From an uncultured Alphaproteobacteria bacterium (GTDB lineage Bacteria > Pseudomonadota > Alphaproteobacteria > Rs-D84): DNA of 64,000 nucleotides. A program made the translations under genes and the position numbers. Positions 27,411 through 36,335 of this stretch are shown here, one piece after another; the stretch's first letter is position 1; every line of letters begins with the position of its first letter. Under the pieces are notes generated by a model that saw only the letters and a list, made by a program, of their open reading frames with translations, was not told the origin of the DNA and searched no databases. Where the stretch lies: contig CAJOGC010000002.1 in assembly GCA_905234185.1 (NCBI GenBank), positions 39,949-103,948 of the forward strand, written 5' to 3'.

Positions 27411-28652
27411 CTATTTCTTTTTATACGCAACAACCAATGGCACCAATTTTTCATACCCCGCACCGAACCACGTGCGTGGAATTATAATACTGTTGTTTTG
27501 CCCGGCCGACATTTTTGGTAAAACCTCGCCATTTTTGGCGTTAATGATTTCCGGCAGTTTAATTATTATTTTTTCCGCGCCCCCCGGCACCAGGAATGTA
27601 ATTTCATCACCCACGCGTGTTTCGTTCCGCAATTCAAATGTAATTTTATCACCATCCGACGCCGTAATAACGCCTGCCGCATGATAATCCGATGTTGACC
27701 GCGCAGATTCATAGTTGTGCGCATCCGCAGTCACGGGGCCATCAAAGAACGCCGTTGTATATCCGCGCGTTTCTAACTTTTCTAAATCTGCCATAAACGG
27801 CGCCGGATCAAAATGTTCGGGGTCGCGCGCATATGCATCCATTGCCGCCCGATATGCGTGCACCACCGATGCAACATAGTATTCGGAACGGTTGCGACCC
27901 TCTATCTTTAACGAATCCGGACTGGATTCCAGAACCTCGGCCAGACGTGGCATCAAACACAAATCTTTACTGTTTAAAATATACGCGCCATGTTCATCTT
28001 CATCGATTGGCATTTCGATACCGGTGTTTACTTCGCGTAAAACCACATCATAATTCCACCGGCACAGTTGCGCGCACGCCCCACGGTTTGCTGGCCGCCC
28101 CGTTATGAAATTTGACAGCAAACATCGCCCCGAATATGCCATACACATTGCACCATGAACGAAAATCTCTAACTTGATATCCGGACATGCAGCACGAATT
28201 TTCTTGAAATCCGCATGACTTACCTCGCGCGCCAACACACAAAGGCTTGCACCCGCCCGTTGCCAAAACTTCACCGATGCCGATGAACAAATATTCGCCT
28301 GGGTTGAAATATGAATTGGAATATCGGGGTGATTTTCCCGCACCCATGTAACAACCCCCGGATCCGCCACAATTAACGCATCTGGATTCAGGTATTTAAT
28401 AACCTCGCTGACCCGCGGCATATTGGCATATTCGCCATCGTGCGCAAACAGGTTGAATGCCAAATAAACCTTTTTACCCGCGGCATGCGCCAAATCGATA
28501 CCCGTCTTCACCTCTTCCGTAGTAATTTTCGCACGCGCACGCATAGAAAACCCAGGCAAACCGGCATAAATTGCATCCGCACCGTACAGAATTGCGGTTT
28601 TAAATGCGTCCAGTGTTCCACCCGGTGCCAATAATTCAGGTAATTTTGCCAT
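27411..28652 (-). CDS. Peptidase U32 family protein (TrhP/YegQ-like)
   Basis: ELLAPGGTLDAFKTAILYGADAIYAGLPGFSMRARA; ALIVADPGVV; CMAYSGRCLLSNFITGRPANRGACAQLCRW. Confidence 0.92.
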   Translation of the reverse strand: MAKLPELLAPGGTLDAFKTAILYGADAIYAGLPGFSMRARAKITTEEVKTGIDLAHAAGKKVYLAFNLFAHDGEYANMPRVSEVIKYLNPDALIVADPGVVTWVRENHPDIPIHISTQANICSSASVKFWQRAGASLCVLAREVSHADFKKIRAACPDIKLEIFVHGAMCMAYSGRCLLSNFITGRPANRGACAQLCRWNYDVVLREVNTGIEMPIDEDEHGAYILNSKDLCLMPRLAEVLESSPDSLKIEGRNRSEYYVASVVHAYRAAMDAYARDPEHFDPAPFMADLEKLETRGYTTAFFDGPVTADAHNYESARSTSDYHAAGVITASDGDKITFELRNETRVGDEITFLVPGGAEKIIIKLPEIINAKNGEVLPKMSAGQNNSIIIPRTWFGAGYEKLVPLVVAYKKK

Positions 28653-28659
28653 GATATAT

Positions 28660-28723
28660 ATTTTTAAATGTTATTTTGTTTTTGCAAGCATTTTATGATT
28701 TTTTATGCTTGCTATTTAAAAAT
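28660..28723. repeat. Nested inverted repeat upstream of tRNA-Thr
   Basis: ATTTTTAAAT 28660-28669 / ATTTAAAAAT 28714-28723 enclosing GCAAGCAT 28684-28691 / ATGCTTGC 28705-28712. Confidence 0.6.
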
Positions 28724-28753
28724 CAACAATGTAATATATGCGTTGCGTTAAAC

Positions 28754-28829
28754 GCCAGTTTAGCTCAGCTGGTAGAGCATCTGATTTGTAATCAGAGGGT
28801 CGTTGGTTCAAGTCCGACAACTGGCACCA
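28754..28829 (+). tRNA. tRNA-Thr(UGU)
   Basis: GCCAGTTTAGCTCAGCTGGTAGAGCATCTGATTTGTAATCAGAGGGTCGTTGGTTCAAGTCCGACAACTGGCACCA. Confidence 0.97.
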
Positions 28830-28877
28830 CAAAAATTTTTAAGCCCGCACATTGTTGTGCGGGCTTAAAAATTTTTG
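28830..28877. terminator. 22-bp perfect hairpin after tRNA-Thr
   Basis: CAAAAATTTTTAAGCCCGCACA-TTGT-TGTGCGGGCTTAAAAATTTTTG. Confidence 0.75.
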
Positions 28878-29006
28878 GCGAAGTCACGGCATAACGAAGT
28901 GAAGACGGATGTCTCGGCGTAGCTACTGTATTCAACAAAAATAATTCATCGAACACGCAAACCTATTAAGCACCGGCGAAGCCGGACAAAACCTTTTCAT
29001 ACAAAA

Positions 29007-29029
29007 AACACCGCCCGATGGGCGGTGTT
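29007..29029 (-). terminator. Intrinsic terminator of cvpA-like gene
   Basis: AACACCGCCCGATGGGCGGTGTT, followed by T tract on minus strand. Confidence 0.75.
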
Positions 29030-29050
29030 GCCAATCCGTACACAAACCGA

Positions 29051-29809
29051 CTATTCGTCTTTCTTATCGGCAGTCTCAATTGCATCTTTTATCTTGGCTG
29101 CGGTTTCAATTTGCAACAACTGATTTTCCAGTGCGGTCCGTTCGGACGACTTATAACCCGTCTCAGACGATTGTTTTGGTTCCGATTCCGCATTTGTTTT
29201 ACCGGCATCACCGTTTGTCGGTTTTTTGTCCGATACCGCCGGATTAATAAGATTCTTATAAATCTCTATGGCTTCGCGTGTTCCGGCCATATCACGTGCC
29301 AACAGTTTGTTTTCCGACCCCGGGATAAACCATTCATCCAGTTTTACCGCCGTCACCTGCATAATCGGACGCATCCGCGCCATGTCAACCCACCGTGGCA
29401 ACCGTGGCGCATCGGAATAGTACCACAATATCCCCCAATACACGATACCCATAACGACAACACCACGAACGATACCAAACAAGACACCCAATGTGTGATC
29501 GGTCACATTCATAATGCTGCCCTGAATACGGTCACGCAATTTCTGATTAAAGAACCCAACCGCAATTAAGATTACAAAGAAAACAATAAAATACGATGCG
29601 ACCAATGTTCCAACGGTTGATTCAGATAATTTGAACCAACTTTGCAACCAGCCGTCCAAAACAGGCGATACAAATCGCGCTGCGACCGCGGCGACAACCC
29701 ACGACAAAGTCGCAATCGTTTCATAAACACCACCACGTATTGTCGCCCATATTGTGGACGCCAATACGACGATGATATAAATATAATCCAATGTCGTTAA
29801 ATCAAACAT
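29051..29809 (-). CDS. cvpA: CvpA family protein
   Basis: TLDYIYIIVVLASTIWATIRGGVYETIATLSWVVAAVAARF; multiple TM helices. Confidence 0.85.
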   Translation of the reverse strand: MFDLTTLDYIYIIVVLASTIWATIRGGVYETIATLSWVVAAVAARFVSPVLDGWLQSWFKLSESTVGTLVASYFIVFFVILIAVGFFNQKLRDRIQGSIMNVTDHTLGVLFGIVRGVVVMGIVYWGILWYYSDAPRLPRWVDMARMRPIMQVTAVKLDEWFIPGSENKLLARDMAGTREAIEIYKNLINPAVSDKKPTNGDAGKTNAESEPKQSSETGYKSSERTALENQLLQIETAAKIKDAIETADKKDE

Positions 29810-29824
29810 TGTTTATTAATCCAA

Positions 29825-30398
29825 TTACTTTCTTTTGTTATCTTTTTTCAACAAGACAAATCCCAATCCCGCAACCAATGCGACCAATATCGCATAGAAC
29901 CACGCAGATGAACCACCGTTATTTTTTTTTTGCGGCATCTGCGGATGCTGGCTTATATTCAGAAATCGCATTCGCGCGATCGGCATGTTCTTGTTTAAAC
30001 TTCTCGGCATTTTCTTCCATTGCTTTTTTATTTGCTGCGGCAGTTGCTTTTTCGGCATCACCTAAATCAACTTCGACCGCTTCGCGTAAATCTTTCTGCA
30101 TAAAATCGGCATAGCCCTGGAAACACTTGTCGCCAACCACAATAACCGGAACACCACGTGATTCATATTTGCACTTTTTAAATGCGTCATTTACAACCGA
30201 TGTGTTTTCGGGCAATCCAACATTAACCTCTGACACGGTCAAGTTTGGATATTCATAAATCAATGTGCTGGAAATAAATTCACGCGCGTGGTGACAATGC
30301 GGGCATGTTGGTGAATAGTAAACAGTGATATTCGCAGCCGATGCAGCCCCCATAAACACAACGCCACATGCGGCGGACAGAATAGATAATGTTTTCAT
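29825..30398 (-). CDS. Periplasmic glutaredoxin/thioredoxin-like protein whose C-terminal TM anchor is in the +1 frame after an A10 tract
   Basis: Frame 1 (30398..29919): signal peptide + YYSPTCPHCHHAREF, ends DAAKKK*. Overlapping frame: QKKNNGGSSAWFYAILVALVAGLGFVLLKKDNKRK, ends 29825. Junction is a 10-base homopolymer 29922-29931. Confidence 0.7.
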
Positions 30399-30493
30399 GT
30401 GTATTTTCTCCTTGGTTAATGTTGTGATTATAGAAAATATATTTTATTTGTCGCAAGTGCTTTTTACAAAATATGCAAAAATTTTTTTCAATG

Positions 30494-30502
30494 TGGTATA
30501 AT
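30494..30502 (+). promoter_or_regulatory. Extended -10 TGGTATAAT upstream of ldh
   Basis: Exact 9-mer, 27 nt before ATG 30529. Confidence 0.5.
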
Positions 30503-30528
30503 GTTAATTAACAAGCGAAGGATATAAA

Positions 30529-31464
30529 ATGAAAATATCAATAATTGGAATTGGCACCGTGGGTTCGGCCGTTGCAACCGCGGTAAAAAATACAGGGATT
30601 GCCCACGAAATTGTTTTGTATGACACAGATGGGGTTCGCGCACGCGCCGCCGCCGAAGATTTGGGTCACGCAAGTGCTTTTTCGTACGATATTAAGATAA
30701 CCGCAGCAAGCAACTATCGTGCAATCCGTGGTTCTGAAATTGTAATCATATCCGCCGGCGCGAATCAAAAGCCCGGCGAAACGCGTATGGATTTATTACA
30801 GAAAAACGCCGCCGTTATCCGTGACATCGTGCCACGCGTTATGGCGAATGTAGATAACAAAAATGTGAAATTAGTTATTGTCACAAACCCGTTGGATGTG
30901 ATGGTAATGCTGGCACAAAAATTATCAAAATTGCCGGCGGCACGCGTAATCGGCACGGGAACAATGTTGGATTCGGCGCGTCTGCGTGTGATATTGTCGC
31001 GCACGCTTTCCGTATCACCACAATCGATAAATGCATATGTCCTGGGCGAACATGGCGACAGCAGCGTTGTCGCATGGACACCAGCAACGGTTGGTGCAAT
31101 CGCATTGGATGATTTCTGCAAACAGACAAAAACACCGTTAACCGCAAACACACGCGCGACAATTGAACATCGGGTACAGACGGCGGCATATGAAATTATT
31201 CGTGGTCGTGGCGCAACATGGGACGGAATTGCCGGTGCAGTTGCAGATTTAATCCGTTCAATCGCAAACGACGAAAACCGTATTTTGACGGTCAGCACCG
31301 TTGATGGCGTCGGCGCAAAAGCGGTTGCAATGTCATTGCCACGCGTGGTCGGTGCAAATGGTGCGACAAAAACACTGATGCCGAAACTAGACAAATCGGA
31401 ATCGGCCGCACTACGCAAAAGCGGTGGCATCATTCGCAAAAACTATGACAAAATTATGAAATAA
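30529..31464 (+). CDS. ldh: L-lactate/malate dehydrogenase family
   Basis: MKISIIGIGTVGSAVA; VTNPLDVMV; GTGTMLDSARLR; VLGEHGDSSVVAW. Confidence 0.92.
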   Translation: MKISIIGIGTVGSAVATAVKNTGIAHEIVLYDTDGVRARAAAEDLGHASAFSYDIKITAASNYRAIRGSEIVIISAGANQKPGETRMDLLQKNAAVIRDIVPRVMANVDNKNVKLVIVTNPLDVMVMLAQKLSKLPAARVIGTGTMLDSARLRVILSRTLSVSPQSINAYVLGEHGDSSVVAWTPATVGAIALDDFCKQTKTPLTANTRATIEHRVQTAAYEIIRGRGATWDGIAGAVADLIRSIANDENRILTVSTVDGVGAKAVAMSLPRVVGANGATKTLMPKLDKSESAALRKSGGIIRKNYDKIMK

Positions 31465-31466
31465 AA

Positions 31467-31545
31467 AGTCCCCTTCGCTGGCGAAGGGGTGGACGCGCAG
31501 CGGACGGGGTAGTGGCCCCGCCCCACAAGGGGTCAGGTGTATTTG
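31467..31545. repeat. Intergenic REP-like palindromic element
   Basis: CCCCTTCGctggCGAAGGGG then GTGGACGCGCAGCGGACGGGGTAGTGGCCCCG; related to 41031-41083. Confidence 0.55.
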
Positions 31546-31607
31546 GCATTCAATCTTATTCATTGTGTGTAATATGGATGTTATGGTTTTCGTCATGGGG
31601 GAAAATC

Positions 31608-31907
31608 ATGTTGGACAAAATCGAATACACACAATCACCGGACGGCAATGGTTTTTACGCCTATTGTGATGGGCGCATGATCGGCAAAATAACATTTGTG
31701 CGCACTGGTCCAAATATAGTCATCATTGACCACACCGAAGTTGACGATGATTATCGCAACAACGATGTTGAATTGAACTTGCTTCGACATGTGTGCGATT
31801 TTGCCCGCCAACAACACCGGCGCGTTCTGGCAATATGCCCCACGGCACAAATTATGTTCGGTCAATATCCGGAATTTGACGATGTGCGAATGTTCCGCAC
31901 ACGATAA
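31608..31907 (+). CDS. Small GNAT-like N-acetyltransferase
   Basis: GRMIGKITF...IIDHTEVDDDYRNNDVELNLLRHVCDFARQQHRRVLAICP. Confidence 0.75.
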   Translation: MLDKIEYTQSPDGNGFYAYCDGRMIGKITFVRTGPNIVIIDHTEVDDDYRNNDVELNLLRHVCDFARQQHRRVLAICPTAQIMFGQYPEFDDVRMFRTR

Positions 31908-31910
31908 AAA

Positions 31911-31936
31911 ACGGGGCATGCGCCCCGTTTTTTTTC
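31911..31936. terminator. Intrinsic terminator between convergent genes
   Basis: ACGGGGCATGCGCCCCGTTTTTTTT. Confidence 0.85.
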
Positions 31937-33373
31937 TTAATACGATTTTGCAACAAACACATATGTTGGGTCGGCATCGTCCAAGCACCGCCGTGAAATC
32001 TTGTATTTTTCCATCATCGCATCAAATTTTTCATTTGTTGTTAAATCATATTTGATACGGAAAAATCCAATTTTTCCACTCGACAACGCCTTGTCCAACG
32101 CCGCCAAATCTGCAACATCATGTATCATTGTTTTGTTGCGTTTTTCGGCCGTGGCCAACATATCGGCCTGCATTTGTGCCAACATATCGCCAACACTTGC
32201 AACCAATTCAGATGCAGAAATCGTTTTCTTGGAATCTTTACCAATATCACGACGCGTTACCGTGATTGAATCAGATTCCATTTCGCGTGCACCAACCTCG
32301 ACCCGTAACGGCACACCGCGCTTAATCCATTTCCACATTTTGTCGGGCGCACGCATGTCGGAATCATCGACTAAGACGCGTATACCCTTTTTCTGTAATT
32401 TAGTCGCCAGCGCATGACCGTATTTATTCAAATCGTCCGCCGTTTCATCACGCGTAATTGGGATAATCACAACCTGATACGGTGCAACCGCCGGTGGTAA
32501 AACCAGGCCATCGTCATCCGAATGCGTCATGAACAGACCGCCCATCATACGCGTCGACGTTCCCCAACTGGTTGTCCACGCATGTTGCAATTTGCCATCA
32601 GTCCCCAAGAATTGAATTCCGAAAGATTTCGCAAAATGCTGTCCCAAATCATGTGATGTGCCAGCCTGCAACGCTTTGCCATCCTGCATAATTTGTTCCA
32701 CAGTATATGTGTGATCAGCACCAGCAAATCTTTCTTCGGGTGTTTTTTCACCCATGATACATGGTATAGCCAACACATTTTCCATAAAATCTTGGTACAC
32801 TTTGTGCATCTTACGCGCATCTTCGTTGGCTTCTTTGTGCGTGGCGAACACATTGTGCCCTTCTTGCCAGTTAAATTCGGACGTTCGCAGAAACATACGC
32901 GGCCGCATTTCCCAACGCATAACATTAACCCACTGATTTAATTTCAATGGCAAATCACGATATGATTGCACCCAACGCGACATCGCTTCGCCAATAATGG
33001 TTTCAGATGTCGGACGAATAACATATGGTTCGGTCAATTCGGCGTCCGGGTCTGGCTGTAATTTTCCATCAATCTTTTTCAAACGATAGTGTGTGACGAC
33101 CGCCGCTTCCTTGGCAAAACCGGCGACATGTTCCGCTTCGCGATTGAAATATTCAATTGGAATCAACAACGGGAAATTTGCGTTTAAAACGCCATTTGCC
33201 TTAATCCGTTTATCCATTTCATCGCGCATTAATTCCCATATGGCCCAACCATATGGTTTAATTGTCATACAACCACGCACAGGCGCGTTTTCCGCCAAAT
33301 CCGCCGCCACAATCAAATTCTGATACCACTGGCTAAAATCCTCACTACGGGTTGGTGTAATTGCTGTTTTCAT
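31937..33373 (-). CDS. proS: Prolyl-tRNA synthetase, eukaryote/archaea-like type
   Basis: RGCMTIKPYGWAIWE; PYVIRPTSETIIGEAMSRWVQSYRDLPLKLNQWVNVMRWE; TRMMGGLFMTHSDDDGLVLPP; terminal YVFVAKSY. Confidence 0.93.
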   Translation of the reverse strand: MKTAITPTRSEDFSQWYQNLIVAADLAENAPVRGCMTIKPYGWAIWELMRDEMDKRIKANGVLNANFPLLIPIEYFNREAEHVAGFAKEAAVVTHYRLKKIDGKLQPDPDAELTEPYVIRPTSETIIGEAMSRWVQSYRDLPLKLNQWVNVMRWEMRPRMFLRTSEFNWQEGHNVFATHKEANEDARKMHKVYQDFMENVLAIPCIMGEKTPEERFAGADHTYTVEQIMQDGKALQAGTSHDLGQHFAKSFGIQFLGTDGKLQHAWTTSWGTSTRMMGGLFMTHSDDDGLVLPPAVAPYQVVIIPITRDETADDLNKYGHALATKLQKKGIRVLVDDSDMRAPDKMWKWIKRGVPLRVEVGAREMESDSITVTRRDIGKDSKKTISASELVASVGDMLAQMQADMLATAEKRNKTMIHDVADLAALDKALSSGKIGFFRIKYDLTTNEKFDAMMEKYKISRRCLDDADPTYVFVAKSY

Positions 33374-33384
33374 TTTTTTATCTC

Positions 33385-34212
33385 TTATTTCGTTGCATGT
33401 TTATCTTTCAATTCCATATATTTTTCGGAAACCATGTTCCCCAGCGTTGCCGCCATTTCTTTTCTGTTTTTGCCCGCCAACGGCGGTGGTGGCAAGACAG
33501 TAATTTCTATCATCATTCCTCCCAGCATCATAACATGATACAGTTGTCCAAACGCACTGCGTTCACGTTCCGCCAACGGCCCCATATCCATTTTTGCATT
33601 AGAAAAATACGCAAAGTGGTTTGCCATATCTTCGGGGGATATTACATCACCATTGCGATAGCGATAATTCACGACAACCGGCTGAACAGTTATATTTGTG
33701 TTTTCTACTATACTGAATAATGTGCTTTTAAACGGTTTTACATATGCACCGTTTGTAGTCGTTCCCTCTGGAAAAACAAAAAGTGGATATTTTACTTTTG
33801 ATAATGTTTTACCCATGGAATCCAGCGCACTTTTTGCGGACGATGGATCGCGGGTGATATAGACAACACCGAATTTTTTACCAACCCAACCAACAATAGG
33901 CCATTTTGCAACATCGTTTTTAGCAACCAAACTGCCCCCGAAACAAACCGGAAACATCGCGATTTCAAACAGCGATATATGGTTCGATACAACTAACAAA
34001 GGCCGGTTTTTCACCAATTTGCCATGTACGCGGATTTTTACACCGGAAATAATTTTCAAGAACCACATAAACACGCGCATATATGCGACCGACGCACGCC
34101 GTGGTAAAATCGCGATTATCGGGATCTGAATAACAACCATCATCCAGAACAATCCCATACGGATTCCGCCGGTAATCGTATTGAAAATATTTTGCTTGCG
34201 TGGTTTGGTCAT
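33385..34212 (-). CDS. 1-acyl-sn-glycerol-3-phosphate acyltransferase family (PlsC/OlsA-like)
   Basis: VSNHISLFEIAMF; GVVYITRDP; FVFPEGTTTNG. Confidence 0.87.
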   Translation of the reverse strand: MTKPRKQNIFNTITGGIRMGLFWMMVVIQIPIIAILPRRASVAYMRVFMWFLKIISGVKIRVHGKLVKNRPLLVVSNHISLFEIAMFPVCFGGSLVAKNDVAKWPIVGWVGKKFGVVYITRDPSSAKSALDSMGKTLSKVKYPLFVFPEGTTTNGAYVKPFKSTLFSIVENTNITVQPVVVNYRYRNGDVISPEDMANHFAYFSNAKMDMGPLAERERSAFGQLYHVMMLGGMMIEITVLPPPPLAGKNRKEMAATLGNMVSEKYMELKDKHATK

Positions 34213-35171
34213 TATTCTTGCTCTTTATCAACCGTATCCTCGAAATATTCCGCATCTGCGGCATCTTCGCGCAACATAAACTTCACAAAAGACCCCAACA
34301 CCTTTAACGGGCCACGCACCGGGAACAGAACAATTTTACCGATTGTCTTAACGGCACCTTCGTCAATATCGACGGATAAATCCTGTAATGCGTTTTCGCT
34401 GCCCAAGAAATGTTTCTGGTATGTTGCACTGATATTCTTGGTTTGTAATGTGACAAAGACATCATATGTATTGAAACCCTTGTCTATAAAAACACCGTTT
34501 CCAAAATCCGCACCGACACGCAGATATCCCTTAATCAACGGGGGCATTTGGCGAAAAGCCTCTTCTTCGTCGACAAATATTTTTGGCATAATATTCATGC
34601 GCGACAATGCCGGATTAATGCTTTCATGGAAATTTTCAGACAACACGTTCGCACGCAAACGCGCCGGTGCCAACCGATTGTAATACAGGTACGAAATCGC
34701 ATGCGCCGATAATCCCGGTTTTTGGCCAACCCACGATGCAACACCGAACAACACGCGCACCTTGCGCCGCAGCACATATTCCGACAACCCCGCCCACAGC
34801 AAGCGCATTACCAGCGCATTGTCACGATAGCGCGCATCAACACACGCACGTGACATTTCGGCGATATTACCACGAACCTTTTTAATTTTGGAAAGATCGT
34901 ATTCCGTTTCGGTATAAAAAGACCCCATTTTTTCGGCGGCTTCGCGGTCGATTATGCGATAGCACCCAACAACAACACCATTATGAAATACCGCCATATA
35001 TTCGGCAAAACGATCATAAGAATCATATTCTTCGCGCAATGTCCGCTGTTCTTCGGTTGCGGACGCGCCCTCTTCTTCACAAAAAACGGCATAGCGCAAA
35101 GCGCGCACCATGCGTCTTTCTTCTTTGTTTCTGGTTAATCTAACCTCATAATCACGAACCTTGATAGCCAT
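34212..35171 (-). CDS. OlsB-like GNAT acyltransferase (ornithine lipid synthesis)
   Basis: MVRALRYAVFCEEEGA...DRFAEYMAVFHNGVVVGCYRI...EMSRACVDARYRD; coupled to the PlsC/OlsA-like gene. Confidence 0.75.
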   Translation of the reverse strand: MAIKVRDYEVRLTRNKEERRMVRALRYAVFCEEEGASATEEQRTLREEYDSYDRFAEYMAVFHNGVVVGCYRIIDREAAEKMGSFYTETEYDLSKIKKVRGNIAEMSRACVDARYRDNALVMRLLWAGLSEYVLRRKVRVLFGVASWVGQKPGLSAHAISYLYYNRLAPARLRANVLSENFHESINPALSRMNIMPKIFVDEEEAFRQMPPLIKGYLRVGADFGNGVFIDKGFNTYDVFVTLQTKNISATYQKHFLGSENALQDLSVDIDEGAVKTIGKIVLFPVRGPLKVLGSFVKFMLREDAADAEYFEDTVDKEQE

Positions 35172-35267
35172 AGAAAATCCTTGTGTTCATATTCCTATCG
35201 AATACAGGCTAGCAAAAACCGACCCTGTTTTCAATTATTTTTATTTATTTATATTGTCGGGATAAAT

Positions 35268-36317
35268 TTATTTCAATTTATCGGATAATTCGGCAATCGC
35301 GATGGCATACCAATTGGAATTATTCCACTTTTTAATCCGATAAAAATTAGGATATGTCAGATATGCGGTAATAACCGGCATTGGTGCAACATCCGTGTCC
35401 GGTGATGCAGTATCCGCGACGGATTCGCGTGCCGCATCAATTGTCGCAACATCCGCAACCAGCCCCGCAACCATGTCCCCCGTTGGAATGGCCGTACCGT
35501 CTGGATTTAATACACCCATTGCCGCCCATTCAGACAAATTTTTTTTCACATCACCTTTCAATAACGATGTATCAAAATCCGCCGGCAAGATAACACGGCG
35601 CGCGATACGCTCGTTCGGATTCCAACCTAATTTATGCAAATAATTTCCCGCGCTAAACATTGCGTCACCAACACTATTAATAATATCAATACTGTTGTCG
35701 CCATTACCGTCGGTTCCATACTGGGCCAATGTTGTTGGAATAAATTGAAAATGTCCCATCGCGCCGGCCCAACTGCCATGAATATTATTTATATCCAGTT
35801 TGTTTTTATCGGCAATTTTCATCAATGCAATTAACTGATTTGTAAAAAATTTTTCACGACGACCGTCATACATTAATGACAAAAAGGCATTTACCAATTT
35901 GTGCCGCGATTTAACCGAACCATAATTCGATTCCATGCCCCAAAATGCCAAAACAACATGTGGTGGCACCCCATAGGTATTTTCCACACGAGACAACATT
36001 GTGGGATATTTTACACGCATTTTTTTGCCGTCATTTATTCGTTTTTGACTGACGGTGCGGTCCAGGTATTGTTCCAACGACAACTTAAATTCTGATTGGT
36101 TTTTATCACTTTTTACAACCGCCGGTATAAATACCGGATTACGCAGGGTGTCTTCTATTACTATATCGGAAATATTTTCAGAAACCGCGCGTTGTCGCAC
36201 TCCGTCCAAGATGGATTCCCAACGTTGTATATCAAATTTTCCTTCGTCTGCATATCCCCCCACGGGCAAACTTATCGCCAACAAACAAACTACGAGAAAA
36301 GTGGACTTTATCCACAT
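35268..36317 (-). CDS. mltB: Lytic murein transglycosylase (MltB family)
   Basis: SRVENTYGVPPHVVLAFWGMESNYGS; GSWAGAMGHFQFIPTTLAQYGTDGNGD. Confidence 0.9.
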   Translation of the reverse strand: MWIKSTFLVVCLLAISLPVGGYADEGKFDIQRWESILDGVRQRAVSENISDIVIEDTLRNPVFIPAVVKSDKNQSEFKLSLEQYLDRTVSQKRINDGKKMRVKYPTMLSRVENTYGVPPHVVLAFWGMESNYGSVKSRHKLVNAFLSLMYDGRREKFFTNQLIALMKIADKNKLDINNIHGSWAGAMGHFQFIPTTLAQYGTDGNGDNSIDIINSVGDAMFSAGNYLHKLGWNPNERIARRVILPADFDTSLLKGDVKKNLSEWAAMGVLNPDGTAIPTGDMVAGLVADVATIDAARESVADTASPDTDVAPMPVITAYLTYPNFYRIKKWNNSNWYAIAIAELSDKLK

Positions 36318-36335
36318 GGGACATTCCCCCCATTA

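Noticed and set aside
28676-28894. ORF 72 aa
   Set aside because: Spans the entire tRNA-Thr gene and the terminator hairpin.
30765-31439. 224-aa minus-strand ORF
   Set aside because: Antisense to a clear lactate dehydrogenase gene.
31512-31607. Upstream extension of the small GNAT ORF
   Set aside because: Covers the REP-like element; ATG 31608 after GGGGGAAAATC is the plausible start.
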